Part shown: positions 40,635-49,684 of the stretch, one piece after another | Layout of the letters: the number at the start of each line of letters is the position of its first letter | Position numbering within the stretch: position 1 is the stretch's first letter | Source of the DNA: JBKHBT01 sp046542255 | GTDB taxonomy: Bacteria > UBP14 > UBA6098 > JBKHBT01 | Direction: 5' to 3' | Length of the DNA stretch: 64,000 nt | NCBI GenBank assembly: GCA_046542255.1 | Contig: JBKHBT010000007.1 | Span: 9,588 to 73,587 of the forward strand | Notes under the pieces: model-generated | The model's input: only the letters and a program-made list of their open reading frames with translations | Told to the model about the DNA's origin: nothing | Databases searched by the model: none | Made by a program: the position numbers and the translations under genes

Positions 40635-40663
40635 ATTATACAAAAATTTTGTAAAGATTACAA
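40635..40663 (-). promoter_or_regulatory. Promoter of the peroxiredoxin operon with a PerR-box-like operator
   Basis: On the minus strand TTGTAA (40663-40658), 17-base spacer, TATAAT (40640-40635), 35 bases before the first ATG. The -35 and spacer lie in TTGTAATCTTTACAA (40663-40649), an inverted repeat in the 7-1-7 form of the PerR/Fur box; 11 of 14 defined positions match TTATAATnATTATAA. The position is right for repression relieved by peroxide. Confidence 0.6.
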
Positions 40664-40706
40664 CCTTAAAATTCGTACAAATGCAGATTTATGTACATAA
40701 AAACAA

Positions 40707-40731
40707 AAAAGGCCGGTTTTCCCGGCCTTTT
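40707..40731 (-). terminator. Strong intrinsic terminator of the metK operon
   Basis: AAAAGGCCGG (40707-40716), loop TTTTC, CCGGCCTTTT (40722-40731). Read on the minus strand, the perfect 10-bp stem is followed by a T-run, 22 bases after the metK stop. Confidence 0.93.
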
Positions 40732-40752
40732 AAGTAAATATGTGAAATTAAA

Positions 40753-41910
40753 TTAACCTTTTTTGAGAATATCGACCATATCGGTTTTTTCCCATGTGAA
40801 GCCTGGCAGTTCTCTTCCGAAGTGGCCATATGCTGCTGTTTTTTGGTAGATAGGCCTTAAAAGATCGAGATATTCAATCATGGTAGCGGGTTTTAATGGG
40901 AAATGTTTTCGAATCATTTGTGTTATATCATAATCATCGATTTCTCCAGTTCCATAGGTTTCTGCAAATACAGAAACTGGATCTGCAACTCCGATACAAT
41001 ACGATAATTCGATGAGGGCTTTCTCAGCCAATCCTGCAGCAACTATATTTTTGGCTATGTATCTTGCCATATATGATGCAGAACGGTCAACCTTCGTGGG
41101 GTCTTTTCCCGAGAAGGCACCGCCACCATGGGAGCCAACACCACCGTAAGTATCGACAATGATTTTTCTTCCGGTAAGTCCAGCATCAGCGACTGGGCCG
41201 CCAAGGACGAATTTGCCGGTTGCATTGATATAGAATTTCGTCTTATCATCGATAAGTTCAGCAGGAATTACCTCTCTGACAACATGTTTAATTATATCTT
41301 CTTTGAGAGTCTCGTATTCTACATCTGGTGTGTGCTGTGCTGCGACTACTAATGCAGTTAGATGAACAGGCTTACCATCCTGATATTCGATTGCAACCTG
41401 AGTTTTGCCATCCGGGCGGAGGTAGTCGAGTAGGCCGTTTTTGCGAACTTCAGATAATTTCTCGGCAAGACGATGGGCCAGAGTAATGGGCAATGGCATA
41501 AGTACATCGGTTTCTGTACAAGCATAACCAAACATGATGCCTTGATCGCCGGCTCCTTGCTCGCTGTATAGCCCAGCACCATCATCGACGCCCTGTGCAA
41601 TATCAGCCGATTGCTGATCGATTGATGTAATAACTGCACAGTTCTGCCATTGAAAACCAGCATGAGGGTCAGTATAGCCGATTTCCTTTATTGTTTGGCG
41701 AGCGATTTGGGGTATATCGACATAAGTTGTTGTAGATATTTCACCGCCGACCATAACAAGCCCGGTTGTCGCAAAGGTTTCGCAAGCGACTCTACCATTA
41801 GGGTCTTCTGTTAAAACAGCGTCTAATACTGCATCAGATATCTGATCACAGACTTTATCCGGATGTCCTTCAGTAACCGATTCGGATGAGAAGATGAAAT
41901 TCTTTTTCAT
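40753..41910 (-). CDS. metK: S-adenosylmethionine synthetase
   Basis: Makes SAM from methionine and ATP. 385 aa, full length. SESVTEGHPDKVCDQISDA (methionine/ATP site), GAGDQGIMFGYA (signature 1) and GGGAFSGKDPTKVDRSASY (signature 2, P-loop-like) are all present. It lies 24 bases after a sugar nucleotidyltransferase gene, so it is co-transcribed with sugar genes rather than controlled by a SAM riboswitch of its own that I could see. It is the last gene before a strong terminator. SAM from it would feed the radical SAM enzyme and ahcY-dependent methylation. Confidence 0.98.
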   Translation of the reverse strand: MKKNFIFSSESVTEGHPDKVCDQISDAVLDAVLTEDPNGRVACETFATTGLVMVGGEISTTTYVDIPQIARQTIKEIGYTDPHAGFQWQNCAVITSIDQQSADIAQGVDDGAGLYSEQGAGDQGIMFGYACTETDVLMPLPITLAHRLAEKLSEVRKNGLLDYLRPDGKTQVAIEYQDGKPVHLTALVVAAQHTPDVEYETLKEDIIKHVVREVIPAELIDDKTKFYINATGKFVLGGPVADAGLTGRKIIVDTYGGVGSHGGGAFSGKDPTKVDRSASYMARYIAKNIVAAGLAEKALIELSYCIGVADPVSVFAETYGTGEIDDYDITQMIRKHFPLKPATMIEYLDLLRPIYQKTAAYGHFGRELPGFTWEKTDMVDILKKG

Positions 41911-41934
41911 TTTTTCTCCATTTCTAATTTTATA

Positions 41935-42927
41935 CTAATCAACTTCGTTTTCTCTTACAGCAGACCAGTCTCCCAGATTGACACTATGAGCACTACCTCG
42001 GAAAATGGCATGATTACCAATTATTGATGACCCAATGAGGGCATTATAGACGAGTGATTTATTTCCAATAATCGAATCCTGCAATATAGAATGTCTTATC
42101 TCGGCATTCTGCCCGATAGATACATTAGGCCCGATTACCGAGTTTTCGACAGATGCTGTATTATCAATATTAACAGGTGGTATGATAACTGAATTCTTTG
42201 CAAAGGGATAATTGATATTTTCTTCCAAAAGCTGGCGATTTGTTGTCAGTAAGGCTTTAGAAGTCCCACAATCGAACCAACTATCGATTTTTTTCCATGT
42301 AAAATCCAGCTCTTCTTCGATCATCATGGCAAGAGCATCGGTTAATTGCAATTCGCCTCTCGTAAAAGAACGCTTTTTCCATAAAATATCTAAGTTTTTC
42401 TTCAGTTCGGTAATGTTATTTATGAAGTAAACACCTGTAACAGCCCAGTTAGATTTGGGATTGTCGGGTTTCTCTATAATACCAATTACTTTATTTCCAT
42501 CTACTTCTGCAACACCGAATCTTCGGGGGTCATCGACTTGCTGAAGGCCTAAAACATTCTTTTTGGATGATAAAATTTCTTTCAGATTAGTTTTGACTAT
42601 TGTATCGCCAAGGATAATCAAAGCATTGTCATCATCATCGAAAGCTTCGAGAGCCAACATGACAGCATAACCGAGACCAAGCAATTTTTCCTGAGCAATA
42701 TATTCAACCTTGATTTTATTGCCATATTGCTCGTTAATATATTTCTTAATCTGTTTTGCGAGATGGCCAACTACAATAACAAAGTCATCGATTCCGCTAT
42801 CTAAAATATCATCCATAATATGGCCCAGAATAGGCTTTCCGGCTACTGGTAGCAAAGGTTTGGGCCGTGTCTGTGTAAATGGGCGAAGTCTTTGCCCAAC
42901 TCCAGCGACTGGTATGATAGCTCTCAT
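41935..42927 (-). CDS. Sugar-1-phosphate nucleotidyltransferase with left-handed β-helix domain
   Basis: 330 aa. The N-terminal pyrophosphorylase signature is AGVGQRLRPFTQTRPKPLLPVAGKP (GxGxRLxPxTxxxPKPLLP), with nucleotide-sugar contacts VVGHL and ILGDTIV. A C-terminal region of hexapeptide repeats (NTASVENSVIGPNVSIGQNAEIRHSILQDSIIG) forms a β-helix. It resembles RmlA-like, glucose-1-phosphate thymidylyltransferase and GlmU-like enzymes. The product nucleotide-sugar is not certain. It is 12 bases after the PGI/PMI gene, so both act in hexose-phosphate activation. Confidence 0.88.
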   Translation of the reverse strand: MRAIIPVAGVGQRLRPFTQTRPKPLLPVAGKPILGHIMDDILDSGIDDFVIVVGHLAKQIKKYINEQYGNKIKVEYIAQEKLLGLGYAVMLALEAFDDDDNALIILGDTIVKTNLKEILSSKKNVLGLQQVDDPRRFGVAEVDGNKVIGIIEKPDNPKSNWAVTGVYFINNITELKKNLDILWKKRSFTRGELQLTDALAMMIEEELDFTWKKIDSWFDCGTSKALLTTNRQLLEENINYPFAKNSVIIPPVNIDNTASVENSVIGPNVSIGQNAEIRHSILQDSIIGNKSLVYNALIGSSIIGNHAIFRGSAHSVNLGDWSAVRENEVD

Positions 42928-42939
42928 AAGAAGCTCCTC

Positions 42940-44013
42940 TTAATCATTAAATAATTCAAGTTGCTGTTTTAAATGTTCTATTATTCGAACAGGCATAGGA
43001 TCGACCTGATTGAGAATAGCCAGGTAATAGCTTATAAAATCACCGATTTGAATTATACTCATGATTCTTTCGATGAGAGTATCGCTATCATCTTCTATAG
43101 TGATACTTTCAATTCCCATTTTTTCAAAAATTTCTTTAGTAAAATTCATTCGAAATTTGACTTTTCGATGAATATCTTCGTCCATTATGAAAATGGGCAC
43201 AATTCTATCTTTCAGGAATTCAATCTTGTTCCAACCTACAATTTCATTATGGTTCATTTCGGGGAATTCGTTTGAATAGGCTAGCATTTTCGCATTCTCT
43301 TCGATTTGTCCACGAATTCTAAGGCCAACAGAGTTCCAAACTTTGGATGATGTATATATTATAGGAAGTTTATTATGCAAAACATGAGCTATTGCTTTCG
43401 CATGATTCCTTTTTCTCTCGACTTCCCTCTTAAGATGATCAAATTTTTTAATAAGCTTTTTGGATGCTTCTTTAAGCTGATTTTGCCGATCTCTGATAAA
43501 ACCCAATTCAGACAGAAGAAGCAAAACAGCAGTGAAAGAGTAGCCCAAAGCAGCCCTTGGCTGAAAACCTTTTGGCAATTTCACCAATGGATATCCATTA
43601 TCCTGGCAAATTTTCTCCAGCTTCCCATTTGTCGAAATGCAGATAATATTATTGGTTTTTTCTATTGCCTGGCTCATAGCTGAAAGAGTTTCTTCGGTAT
43701 TACCAGAATAACTGGATACTAATAGCAAGGTGTTTTTGCCTACAAAAGCGGGTATATCGTAAGTTCGATTAACCATAAACGGTATTTTCAGCTCGCTTTC
43801 GGAAAAAGCGCGAACAAGGTCGCCGCCAATGGCAGAACCGCCCATACCTAATAGTAATATATTATCGATAGACTTCGAATCGATATCATCGACATCGCTC
43901 GAACGAACTATTTCGATTGCCTCCAATATTTGCTCCGGGAATTTCAAAATCGATCGATACATCTCTTGTGGGTCGATTGAACGGTATTTCTGTGGGTTTT
44001 CGAGAATATCCAT
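42940..44013 (-). CDS. Bifunctional phosphoglucose/phosphomannose isomerase
   Basis: 357 aa. A SIS-domain protein of the archaeal/bacterial PGI/PMI family, interconverting glucose 6-P, fructose 6-P and mannose 6-P. NILLLGMGGSAIGGDLVRAF opens the fold, LLVSSYSGNTEETLSA binds phosphate, and PKGFQPRAALGYSFTAVLLLLSELG is a family hallmark. A catalytic Glu/His region lies around FPEMNHNEIVGW. GGAGG precedes the start. First gene of the PGI-nucleotidyltransferase-metK operon. Confidence 0.92.
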   Translation of the reverse strand: MDILENPQKYRSIDPQEMYRSILKFPEQILEAIEIVRSSDVDDIDSKSIDNILLLGMGGSAIGGDLVRAFSESELKIPFMVNRTYDIPAFVGKNTLLLVSSYSGNTEETLSAMSQAIEKTNNIICISTNGKLEKICQDNGYPLVKLPKGFQPRAALGYSFTAVLLLLSELGFIRDRQNQLKEASKKLIKKFDHLKREVERKRNHAKAIAHVLHNKLPIIYTSSKVWNSVGLRIRGQIEENAKMLAYSNEFPEMNHNEIVGWNKIEFLKDRIVPIFIMDEDIHRKVKFRMNFTKEIFEKMGIESITIEDDSDTLIERIMSIIQIGDFISYYLAILNQVDPMPVRIIEHLKQQLELFND

Positions 44014-44136
44014 TATACCTCCATTATCTTCGAATATCCTAAATAGTATAAAATATATACTTTCTTAATAAAGTCAATTGTATTTTGCACGGCTGCAATA
44101 TCGATGACAAAAAGCAGACTTTTTATTTTTATGCAG

Positions 44137-44166
44137 TTGACATGATGGAATGATAGATTATATTTT
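44137..44166 (+). promoter_or_regulatory. Candidate promoter of mfd
   Basis: TTGACA (44137-44142), 18-base spacer, TATTTT (44161-44166), giving a 5' untranslated leader of roughly 130 bases before the chosen mfd start. Confidence 0.5.
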
Positions 44167-44302
44167 GGTCTATGATTCGTGAGCTGAATATCATATCTGG
44201 CAATAATACTTCTGCAAAACTTTCAGGTTTTATTTGCTATTATTTTGTTATTATGAACAAAGTTTTCTATGCTTTCTCTTTAGTTATGGAAATGACCACA
44301 AT

Positions 44303-47300
44303 ATGACGAAACTAATCAAGACAATAGCTGATAAACTCCAGAAGAAATTTGATGAGTCTAAAGATAGAAGTTTTACACATCTCTATGGTTTTTCTAAGAG
44401 CCTGCTGATAAACGAGATATTAAAAGAAAAAACAATTATTATAGCTCCGGAGTTGGTAGCGTATGCTTTATTCTATAATCTCAAAAAGCTAGGAATAGAG
44501 CCGATATTTTTCCCATCTAATTATGTTATGCCTTATGAGAACAAACCACCTGAGAGTCAATTTGCTGCATTTAGGATAAAATCATTATTCGAGTTTAAGA
44601 ATAGTCCTGAGAGGCCTTTGATAGCTACTCCAGAAGCAATATATTTCCCATTGATTACACCTGAAACTCTCAATCGTTATTCCAAAACAATAGAAATTGG
44701 TCAACAATTAGAATCTAAAAGCATTAAAGAATTTTTGATTTCTTCTGGTTTTTGGCGCGAGGATTTAGTAGAGCTTCTTGGGAGTTTCGCTTTAAGAGGC
44801 GATATATTAGATATCTTTTCTTCAAAATATCCAGACCCTGTTAGGATAGAAATGGGATGGGATGAAGTTGAGAAGATAAAGCTTTTCGCAGCGGAAAATC
44901 AAACATCTTATACCGAGCTTGAAAAATGCGAGATACTTCCGCCGAGTGAGTTTTTCCAGACAGAGAAAAACAAGGGTGATCTCGAATACGATGTAATGGC
45001 TGAGGGTTTATATCTTCTTTGGTGTAATAAATTAGAGCAAAATGTATCCAGCAATGATACTTGTGGTTTGGCTAAACACTATGCAAAGCATTCGATTATT
45101 TTGGAACCCGATGAGGTTCATGCACAACTTGTCGAGCTTTTTGAAAAGGCAAAAAAGAACTTTATGCAACTACCCAAGAGCCATTCTTTTGCAAAACCAG
45201 CGGAAATCTTTCCAGACCCAGACACAATAATGGACGATCTTTATAAAATCTGTATAGCAAAAGAATCGAATGAAGCATCGGTTTTTTTTACCGAGGATAC
45301 TCATAGTTTTTATTATTCCAGTGTTTTACGCTCGAATGTAAACGAAGGAGAAGTTACAGCGGTAACTAAAAGCCCATCTGGACTCGATAAACTGAAGAAT
45401 CTTCGTGATAATTATCCACTAATTAATCATATTGGAGATTCATTTTGGGGTGGCTTCCTTTTTGATTCAGATGAAACAGGGAAAATCGGCTTTTTGACCG
45501 ATAGAGAACTGGTCGGGCGAAATGTGCCACAGCCGAGAGTTCATATATATCGCGAAAGCAATGCATTTATGTTTTCAGCCGGTCTTGAAATTGGTGATTA
45601 TGTCGCACATCAAGATCATGGAATAGGCCGATTTCTGGGACTTAAAAGCATCGAATTCAAAGGCAGGCCATCCGATTGCCTGGAATTGGAATATGCAGAT
45701 AATCAAAAATTGCTCGTTCCGATTGAAGATTTTCACCTTGTCCAGAAATTCCATGGTGTCGAAGGTACAGTCAAGCTCAATAAACTTGGCGGCGGAGTAT
45801 GGACAAGGCAAAAGAAAAGAGCAGCCAAGCAAATAAGGATACTTGCAGGAGAGTTGCTACATCTTTATGCATTGCGGAAAAGCGTAGATGGTTTTGCACA
45901 TCCGAAAGCCAAAGAATATCTTGATATTCTGAAAGGCACCTTCCCCTTTGAGCCTACTGAAGATCAGGCGCGTGCTATTTCTGAGGTTTACGAAGATCTG
46001 TCATCTGAACATCCGAGTGACAGGCTCATTTGCGGTGATGTCGGTTTCGGAAAAACTGAAGTCGCTATTCGAGCCGCAGTAAGGGTAGCCGCAGGTGGCA
46101 AACAGGTCGCTGTTTTAGTACCTACGACCGTTCTTGCTCAACAACACTGTAACAATTTCAAACAGAGGTTAAAAGAATTGCCTCTAAGAGTCGAGAGCCT
46201 TTCGCGATTTGTAAAGACTGCCAAGCAAAAAGAAACAGTAGATAAGATTTCCAAAGGTCTCGTAGATATCGTAATCGGTACCCACAGACTACTTTCAAAA
46301 GATATAGTTTTTAAGGAACTGGGGCTATTGATTGTAGATGAGGAACAAAGATTTGGAGTAGCTCAGAAAGAAAAAATTAAGCAATACCGTGCCAATGTAG
46401 ATGTAATCACATTGACTGCAACGCCAATTCCCAGAACATTATCATTTTCGATGGGCGGGCTTCGAGATTTGAGCCTCATTGCAACCGCACCAGAACACAG
46501 ACTACCAATATTCACAAGATTGATAAATTTCGATGATGATATTATTAGAGAGGCAATTGAAAAGGAAATCGAAAGAGGCGGTCAGGTCTTTTTCTTACAT
46601 AATAGAGTACAAACAATCAAATCGATGTATAATTACTTATCGCAGCTAGTGCCACATTTTAAAATAGCTATCTCGCATGGACAAATGAAGTCAAGAGATT
46701 TATCTAAAGTAATTACTAAGTTTAGAGATGGTAAGTACCAAATATTACTTACTACTACAGTTATTGAGTCCGGTACAGATATTCCTAATGTTAATACTAT
46801 ATTTATCAATCGAGCAGATAGGTTTGGGATCTCAGATCTTTATCAACTTCGCGGCCGAGTTGGCCGTTCGGAGACACAGGCTTATGCATATCTGATCACT
46901 CCACCATATAAGAACCTCGGATCAAAAGCGCGTAAAAGGTTAAAAGCAATTCTATCGCATACTCAATTGGGAAGTGGCTTTTCGCTTTCTATGAGAGATT
47001 TGGAAATTCGAGGAGCCGGCGAGATTTTGGGCAAAAAGCAGAGCGGTGTGGTTTCCAAGATTGGTATGGAAATGTATTCTAAACTGCTATCTAAAACTGT
47101 TTCTGAAATGAAAAACCAGGGACAGACATTATTCATTCCTCCAGCAATAGATATGGATTTCCATATAGGGATATTAACAGAATATATCCACTCGGTGGCT
47201 ATAAGAATAGAGCTTTATCAGAGATTTTTCACCGCCACAGATGAAAAGAGCTTGAAAAGACTTTTCGCCGAAATTCGAGATAGATTTGGCCCGATTCCAG

Positions 47301-47611
47301 ATGAGCTTCTCGAGTTAGAAGAATACCTTCGAGCACGCATCCTGGCCGCAAGGATGCCGATTTCTTCGATATCTGTCAAAGGTACTGCGATTTCAATCGT
47401 ATTCAAGGACAATAATGCGCCACAATTATTTGACTTAACAAAAGGCATAATAGACCCCAAGTTGATAGCTGGCTTCGATTTTATGCCAAATCTTGTCCTT
47501 AGAATCAAGCGCGGCGAAGGAAATCTCGATGACTTGAAGATAGTTAATAGGGTTTTAAGGCAATTGCGAGACTATTACAAGGCTAAAGAAAATAAAGACG
47601 ATCAAGTGTAA
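44303..47611 (+). CDS. mfd: Transcription-repair coupling factor Mfd
   Basis: 1102 aa from the ATG at 44303 (MTKLIKTIADKLQ). The frame opens 69 bases earlier with a Cys/Phe-rich run that does not look like coding sequence; the chosen start lacks a strong ribosome-binding site. The UvrB-like N-terminal domains are followed by the RNA-polymerase-interacting CarD-like region (GDYVAHQDHGIGRFLGLKSI) and the RecG-like translocase: Walker A GDVGFGKT (578-585), DEEQ (679-682), GRVGRSE, and the C-terminal TRCF domain. It removes stalled RNA polymerase at lesions and recruits UvrA. Confidence 0.96.
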   Translation: MTKLIKTIADKLQKKFDESKDRSFTHLYGFSKSLLINEILKEKTIIIAPELVAYALFYNLKKLGIEPIFFPSNYVMPYENKPPESQFAAFRIKSLFEFKNSPERPLIATPEAIYFPLITPETLNRYSKTIEIGQQLESKSIKEFLISSGFWREDLVELLGSFALRGDILDIFSSKYPDPVRIEMGWDEVEKIKLFAAENQTSYTELEKCEILPPSEFFQTEKNKGDLEYDVMAEGLYLLWCNKLEQNVSSNDTCGLAKHYAKHSIILEPDEVHAQLVELFEKAKKNFMQLPKSHSFAKPAEIFPDPDTIMDDLYKICIAKESNEASVFFTEDTHSFYYSSVLRSNVNEGEVTAVTKSPSGLDKLKNLRDNYPLINHIGDSFWGGFLFDSDETGKIGFLTDRELVGRNVPQPRVHIYRESNAFMFSAGLEIGDYVAHQDHGIGRFLGLKSIEFKGRPSDCLELEYADNQKLLVPIEDFHLVQKFHGVEGTVKLNKLGGGVWTRQKKRAAKQIRILAGELLHLYALRKSVDGFAHPKAKEYLDILKGTFPFEPTEDQARAISEVYEDLSSEHPSDRLICGDVGFGKTEVAIRAAVRVAAGGKQVAVLVPTTVLAQQHCNNFKQRLKELPLRVESLSRFVKTAKQKETVDKISKGLVDIVIGTHRLLSKDIVFKELGLLIVDEEQRFGVAQKEKIKQYRANVDVITLTATPIPRTLSFSMGGLRDLSLIATAPEHRLPIFTRLINFDDDIIREAIEKEIERGGQVFFLHNRVQTIKSMYNYLSQLVPHFKIAISHGQMKSRDLSKVITKFRDGKYQILLTTTVIESGTDIPNVNTIFINRADRFGISDLYQLRGRVGRSETQAYAYLITPPYKNLGSKARKRLKAILSHTQLGSGFSLSMRDLEIRGAGEILGKKQSGVVSKIGMEMYSKLLSKTVSEMKNQGQTLFIPPAIDMDFHIGILTEYIHSVAIRIELYQRFFTATDEKSLKRLFAEIRDRFGPIPDELLELEEYLRARILAARMPISSISVKGTAISIVFKDNNAPQLFDLTKGIIDPKLIAGFDFMPNLVLRIKRGEGNLDDLKIVNRVLRQLRDYYKAKENKDDQV

Positions 47612-47631
47612 TGAACAATATCGAAATTCTC

Positions 47632-47660
47632 TTGACAGGCATATTATTCTGCCTTAAAAT
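47632..47660 (+). promoter_or_regulatory. Promoter upstream of coaX
   Basis: TTGACA (47632-47637), 17-base spacer, TAAAAT (47655-47660). A strong AAGGAGG lies ~25 bases further on, but no start codon sits at the right distance; the coaX ATG is ~78 bases after it. Confidence 0.6.
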
Positions 47661-47767
47661 TGCTATTTGTCAAAATATAAAACAAGGAGGAAAATATTCA
47701 GAACTTATGAGCCTATTAATGAAACATATATTAGAGAAAATCATAACCATCCCTAAATACCAAATAA

Positions 47768-48505
47768 ATGCGCATTAGAACTTTTGATATAGGGCATAGC
47801 CGAATAAAGTCGGCGATATTTTCTAATGGCCAGGTCACAGAGAACCATTCTGCTGAAATATCGGATTATACAGAATTTATCAATGATATCGATATTTCTT
47901 CTGATGATGGAATAGCTTTTTGTTCAACCGATAGTAGGGTATCGGAATATCTGCTCGACAAATTAAAAAGCAATAAAATCTTTACAATGGATTACAAGAG
48001 CTTTCCAATGGCTAACCACTATAAAACTCCAAAAACGCTCGGCCCGGACAGGATGGCGCTGGCATATGCCGCATATTGCCTCTTTGAAGATAAAAAGTTT
48101 GATAAAATAATTATCATAGATGCTGGCACAGCGATTACATGTGATGTAATAGATATGAATGAAAAGGCATACTTAGGTGGAATGATTTTACTCGGAAAAA
48201 CAAAAATGAAGCGATGCCTATTTGAAAACGCCCCAAATTTAAAATCAGAATTAGAAAAAGAGAGCATAGATTTTCCCGCCCAAAACACTAAAAACTGTAT
48301 CAGCTTGGGCATTCAGCTTCAAACAGATTTTATAATCGATACTTTAATCAATGATTATTGCAGAAAGAATAAAGGGCAAAATATTAAGATTACAGCAACT
48401 GGCGGAGACTTAAATGCTCTCAATAAAAAATACGATTCAGAAAAAAACTTGATTCATTACGGTTTAGCTAAAGCCTTTCTGCATAAGATAATGGGAGAAA
48501 AATGA
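47768..48505 (+). CDS. coaX: Type III pantothenate kinase
   Basis: First step of coenzyme A synthesis. 245 aa, usual for CoaX. Motifs: an ASKHA opening IRTFDIGHSRIK (where the common form is DxGNTxxK), TLGPDRMALAYAAY, and IIIDAGTAITCDVID with the catalytic Asp. TATGGDLNAL near the C-terminus matches the second phosphate loop. An in-frame TAA immediately upstream fixes the start, which has no evident ribosome-binding site. The stop overlaps the PHP gene start by ATGA. Confidence 0.9.
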   Translation: MRIRTFDIGHSRIKSAIFSNGQVTENHSAEISDYTEFINDIDISSDDGIAFCSTDSRVSEYLLDKLKSNKIFTMDYKSFPMANHYKTPKTLGPDRMALAYAAYCLFEDKKFDKIIIIDAGTAITCDVIDMNEKAYLGGMILLGKTKMKRCLFENAPNLKSELEKESIDFPAQNTKNCISLGIQLQTDFIIDTLINDYCRKNKGQNIKITATGGDLNALNKKYDSEKNLIHYGLAKAFLHKIMGEK

Positions 48506-49674
48506 GAGACCTACCACAACTATTCGAATACACTGGTGCAATTCATATACACACAACCGACTCTGATGGTACGCAAGGTCATGAAAAAATAATTGAACTT
48601 GGCCAAAAATATAATTTAGACTTTTTGATGTTCAGCGATCATAATACTTTGAAAAGTCTCCACAAAGAAGGCCGCTACGGCCGTCTGATGGCAATAATAG
48701 GCTATGAGATTAATGATTCAAACAATAATAATCATTTCCTCGCTTTTGGCCTGAAGCGAACTTTGGATGAAGGGTTACCGCCAAAGAGCTATGTGTCTCA
48801 AGTAAGGCGCAAAAGAGGCTTGGGTATTATCGCTCATCCCGATGAGGTGAGAGAGCATCCCAAATATCCCTCCTATCCTTGGACAGATTGGTCGGTTAGA
48901 GGATTCCATGGAATAGAAATTTGGAATCATATGTCGGCCTGGATGGAAAATGCGAGTACTGGCAATATTTTGAAGTTTCTGGTGAAACCGCGAAGCAGTA
49001 TTACTGCCCCTACGAGAGAGATATTAGACAAATGGGACGACTTGGCGCAGAAGAGAAAAGTTCTGGGTATTGGTGCAATCGATGTCCATGCAATACCATA
49101 TGGTTTTGGCCCTTTCAAGATTACTGTATTTCCATATAAAGTCCAATTACAGTCGATAAGGACACATGTGCTTTTGCGCGAACCTTTGCCCAAGGATTTC
49201 CGCGACGCAAAAAATGTGCTTTTGAATTCTCTGAAAAGGTGTAATGCTTTCTTTTCAAATTATAGATGGGGTAGCGCTCTCGGTTTTAGGTTCTGGGCTG
49301 AAAACCAGAATCGTTTTGTCTCTGTTGGCGAAAGAATAGAAGCCGATCGAAGACTGAATTTTTACGTGAAAAGCCCGCTTCCAGCAGATATACATCTATA
49401 TCATAATGGCGAAAAGGTGATCCAATCTCATGGGAAAGAAGTAGTTTTCCGCCTGACAAGGCCTGGAGTGGTGCGTGCCGAGCTTTATCGCAAAGGCAAG
49501 GGCTGGATTTTTACCAATCATATTTATGTTACTAAGCCCCGCAAACCAAAGAGAAAACAGACAAATAATATGGCTGGAAAGAAATCATCAAAAAATAGAA
49601 AATTCAGAAGCAAACCTCTTAAAAAATCCAATAGAAAAAGCGAAAACTATAAACGCAAAAGCAATAAAAATTAG
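48502..49674 (+). CDS. PHP-domain metal-dependent phosphoesterase with basic tail
   Basis: 390 aa. The first ~210 residues are a PHP domain: HIHTTDSDGT (H15, H17, D20), FLMFSDHNTL, the EI metal-ligand strand, LGIIAHPDE, and a late IGAIDVHAIP. These place three metal ions for phosphoester or polynucleotide hydrolysis. Residues ~210-345 are β-rich and unassigned. The last ~45 residues are almost only Lys, Arg, Asn and Ser, as in the GT2 protein upstream. It overlaps coaX by four bases and precedes smc by ten. Substrate unknown. Confidence 0.8.
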   Translation: MRDLPQLFEYTGAIHIHTTDSDGTQGHEKIIELGQKYNLDFLMFSDHNTLKSLHKEGRYGRLMAIIGYEINDSNNNNHFLAFGLKRTLDEGLPPKSYVSQVRRKRGLGIIAHPDEVREHPKYPSYPWTDWSVRGFHGIEIWNHMSAWMENASTGNILKFLVKPRSSITAPTREILDKWDDLAQKRKVLGIGAIDVHAIPYGFGPFKITVFPYKVQLQSIRTHVLLREPLPKDFRDAKNVLLNSLKRCNAFFSNYRWGSALGFRFWAENQNRFVSVGERIEADRRLNFYVKSPLPADIHLYHNGEKVIQSHGKEVVFRLTRPGVVRAELYRKGKGWIFTNHIYVTKPRKPKRKQTNNMAGKKSSKNRKFRSKPLKKSNRKSENYKRKSNKN

Positions 49675-49684
49675 AAATAGCTAG

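Noticed and set aside
41911..41934. SAM riboswitch upstream of metK
   Set aside because: Only 24 bases separate metK from the upstream gene; there is no room for one.
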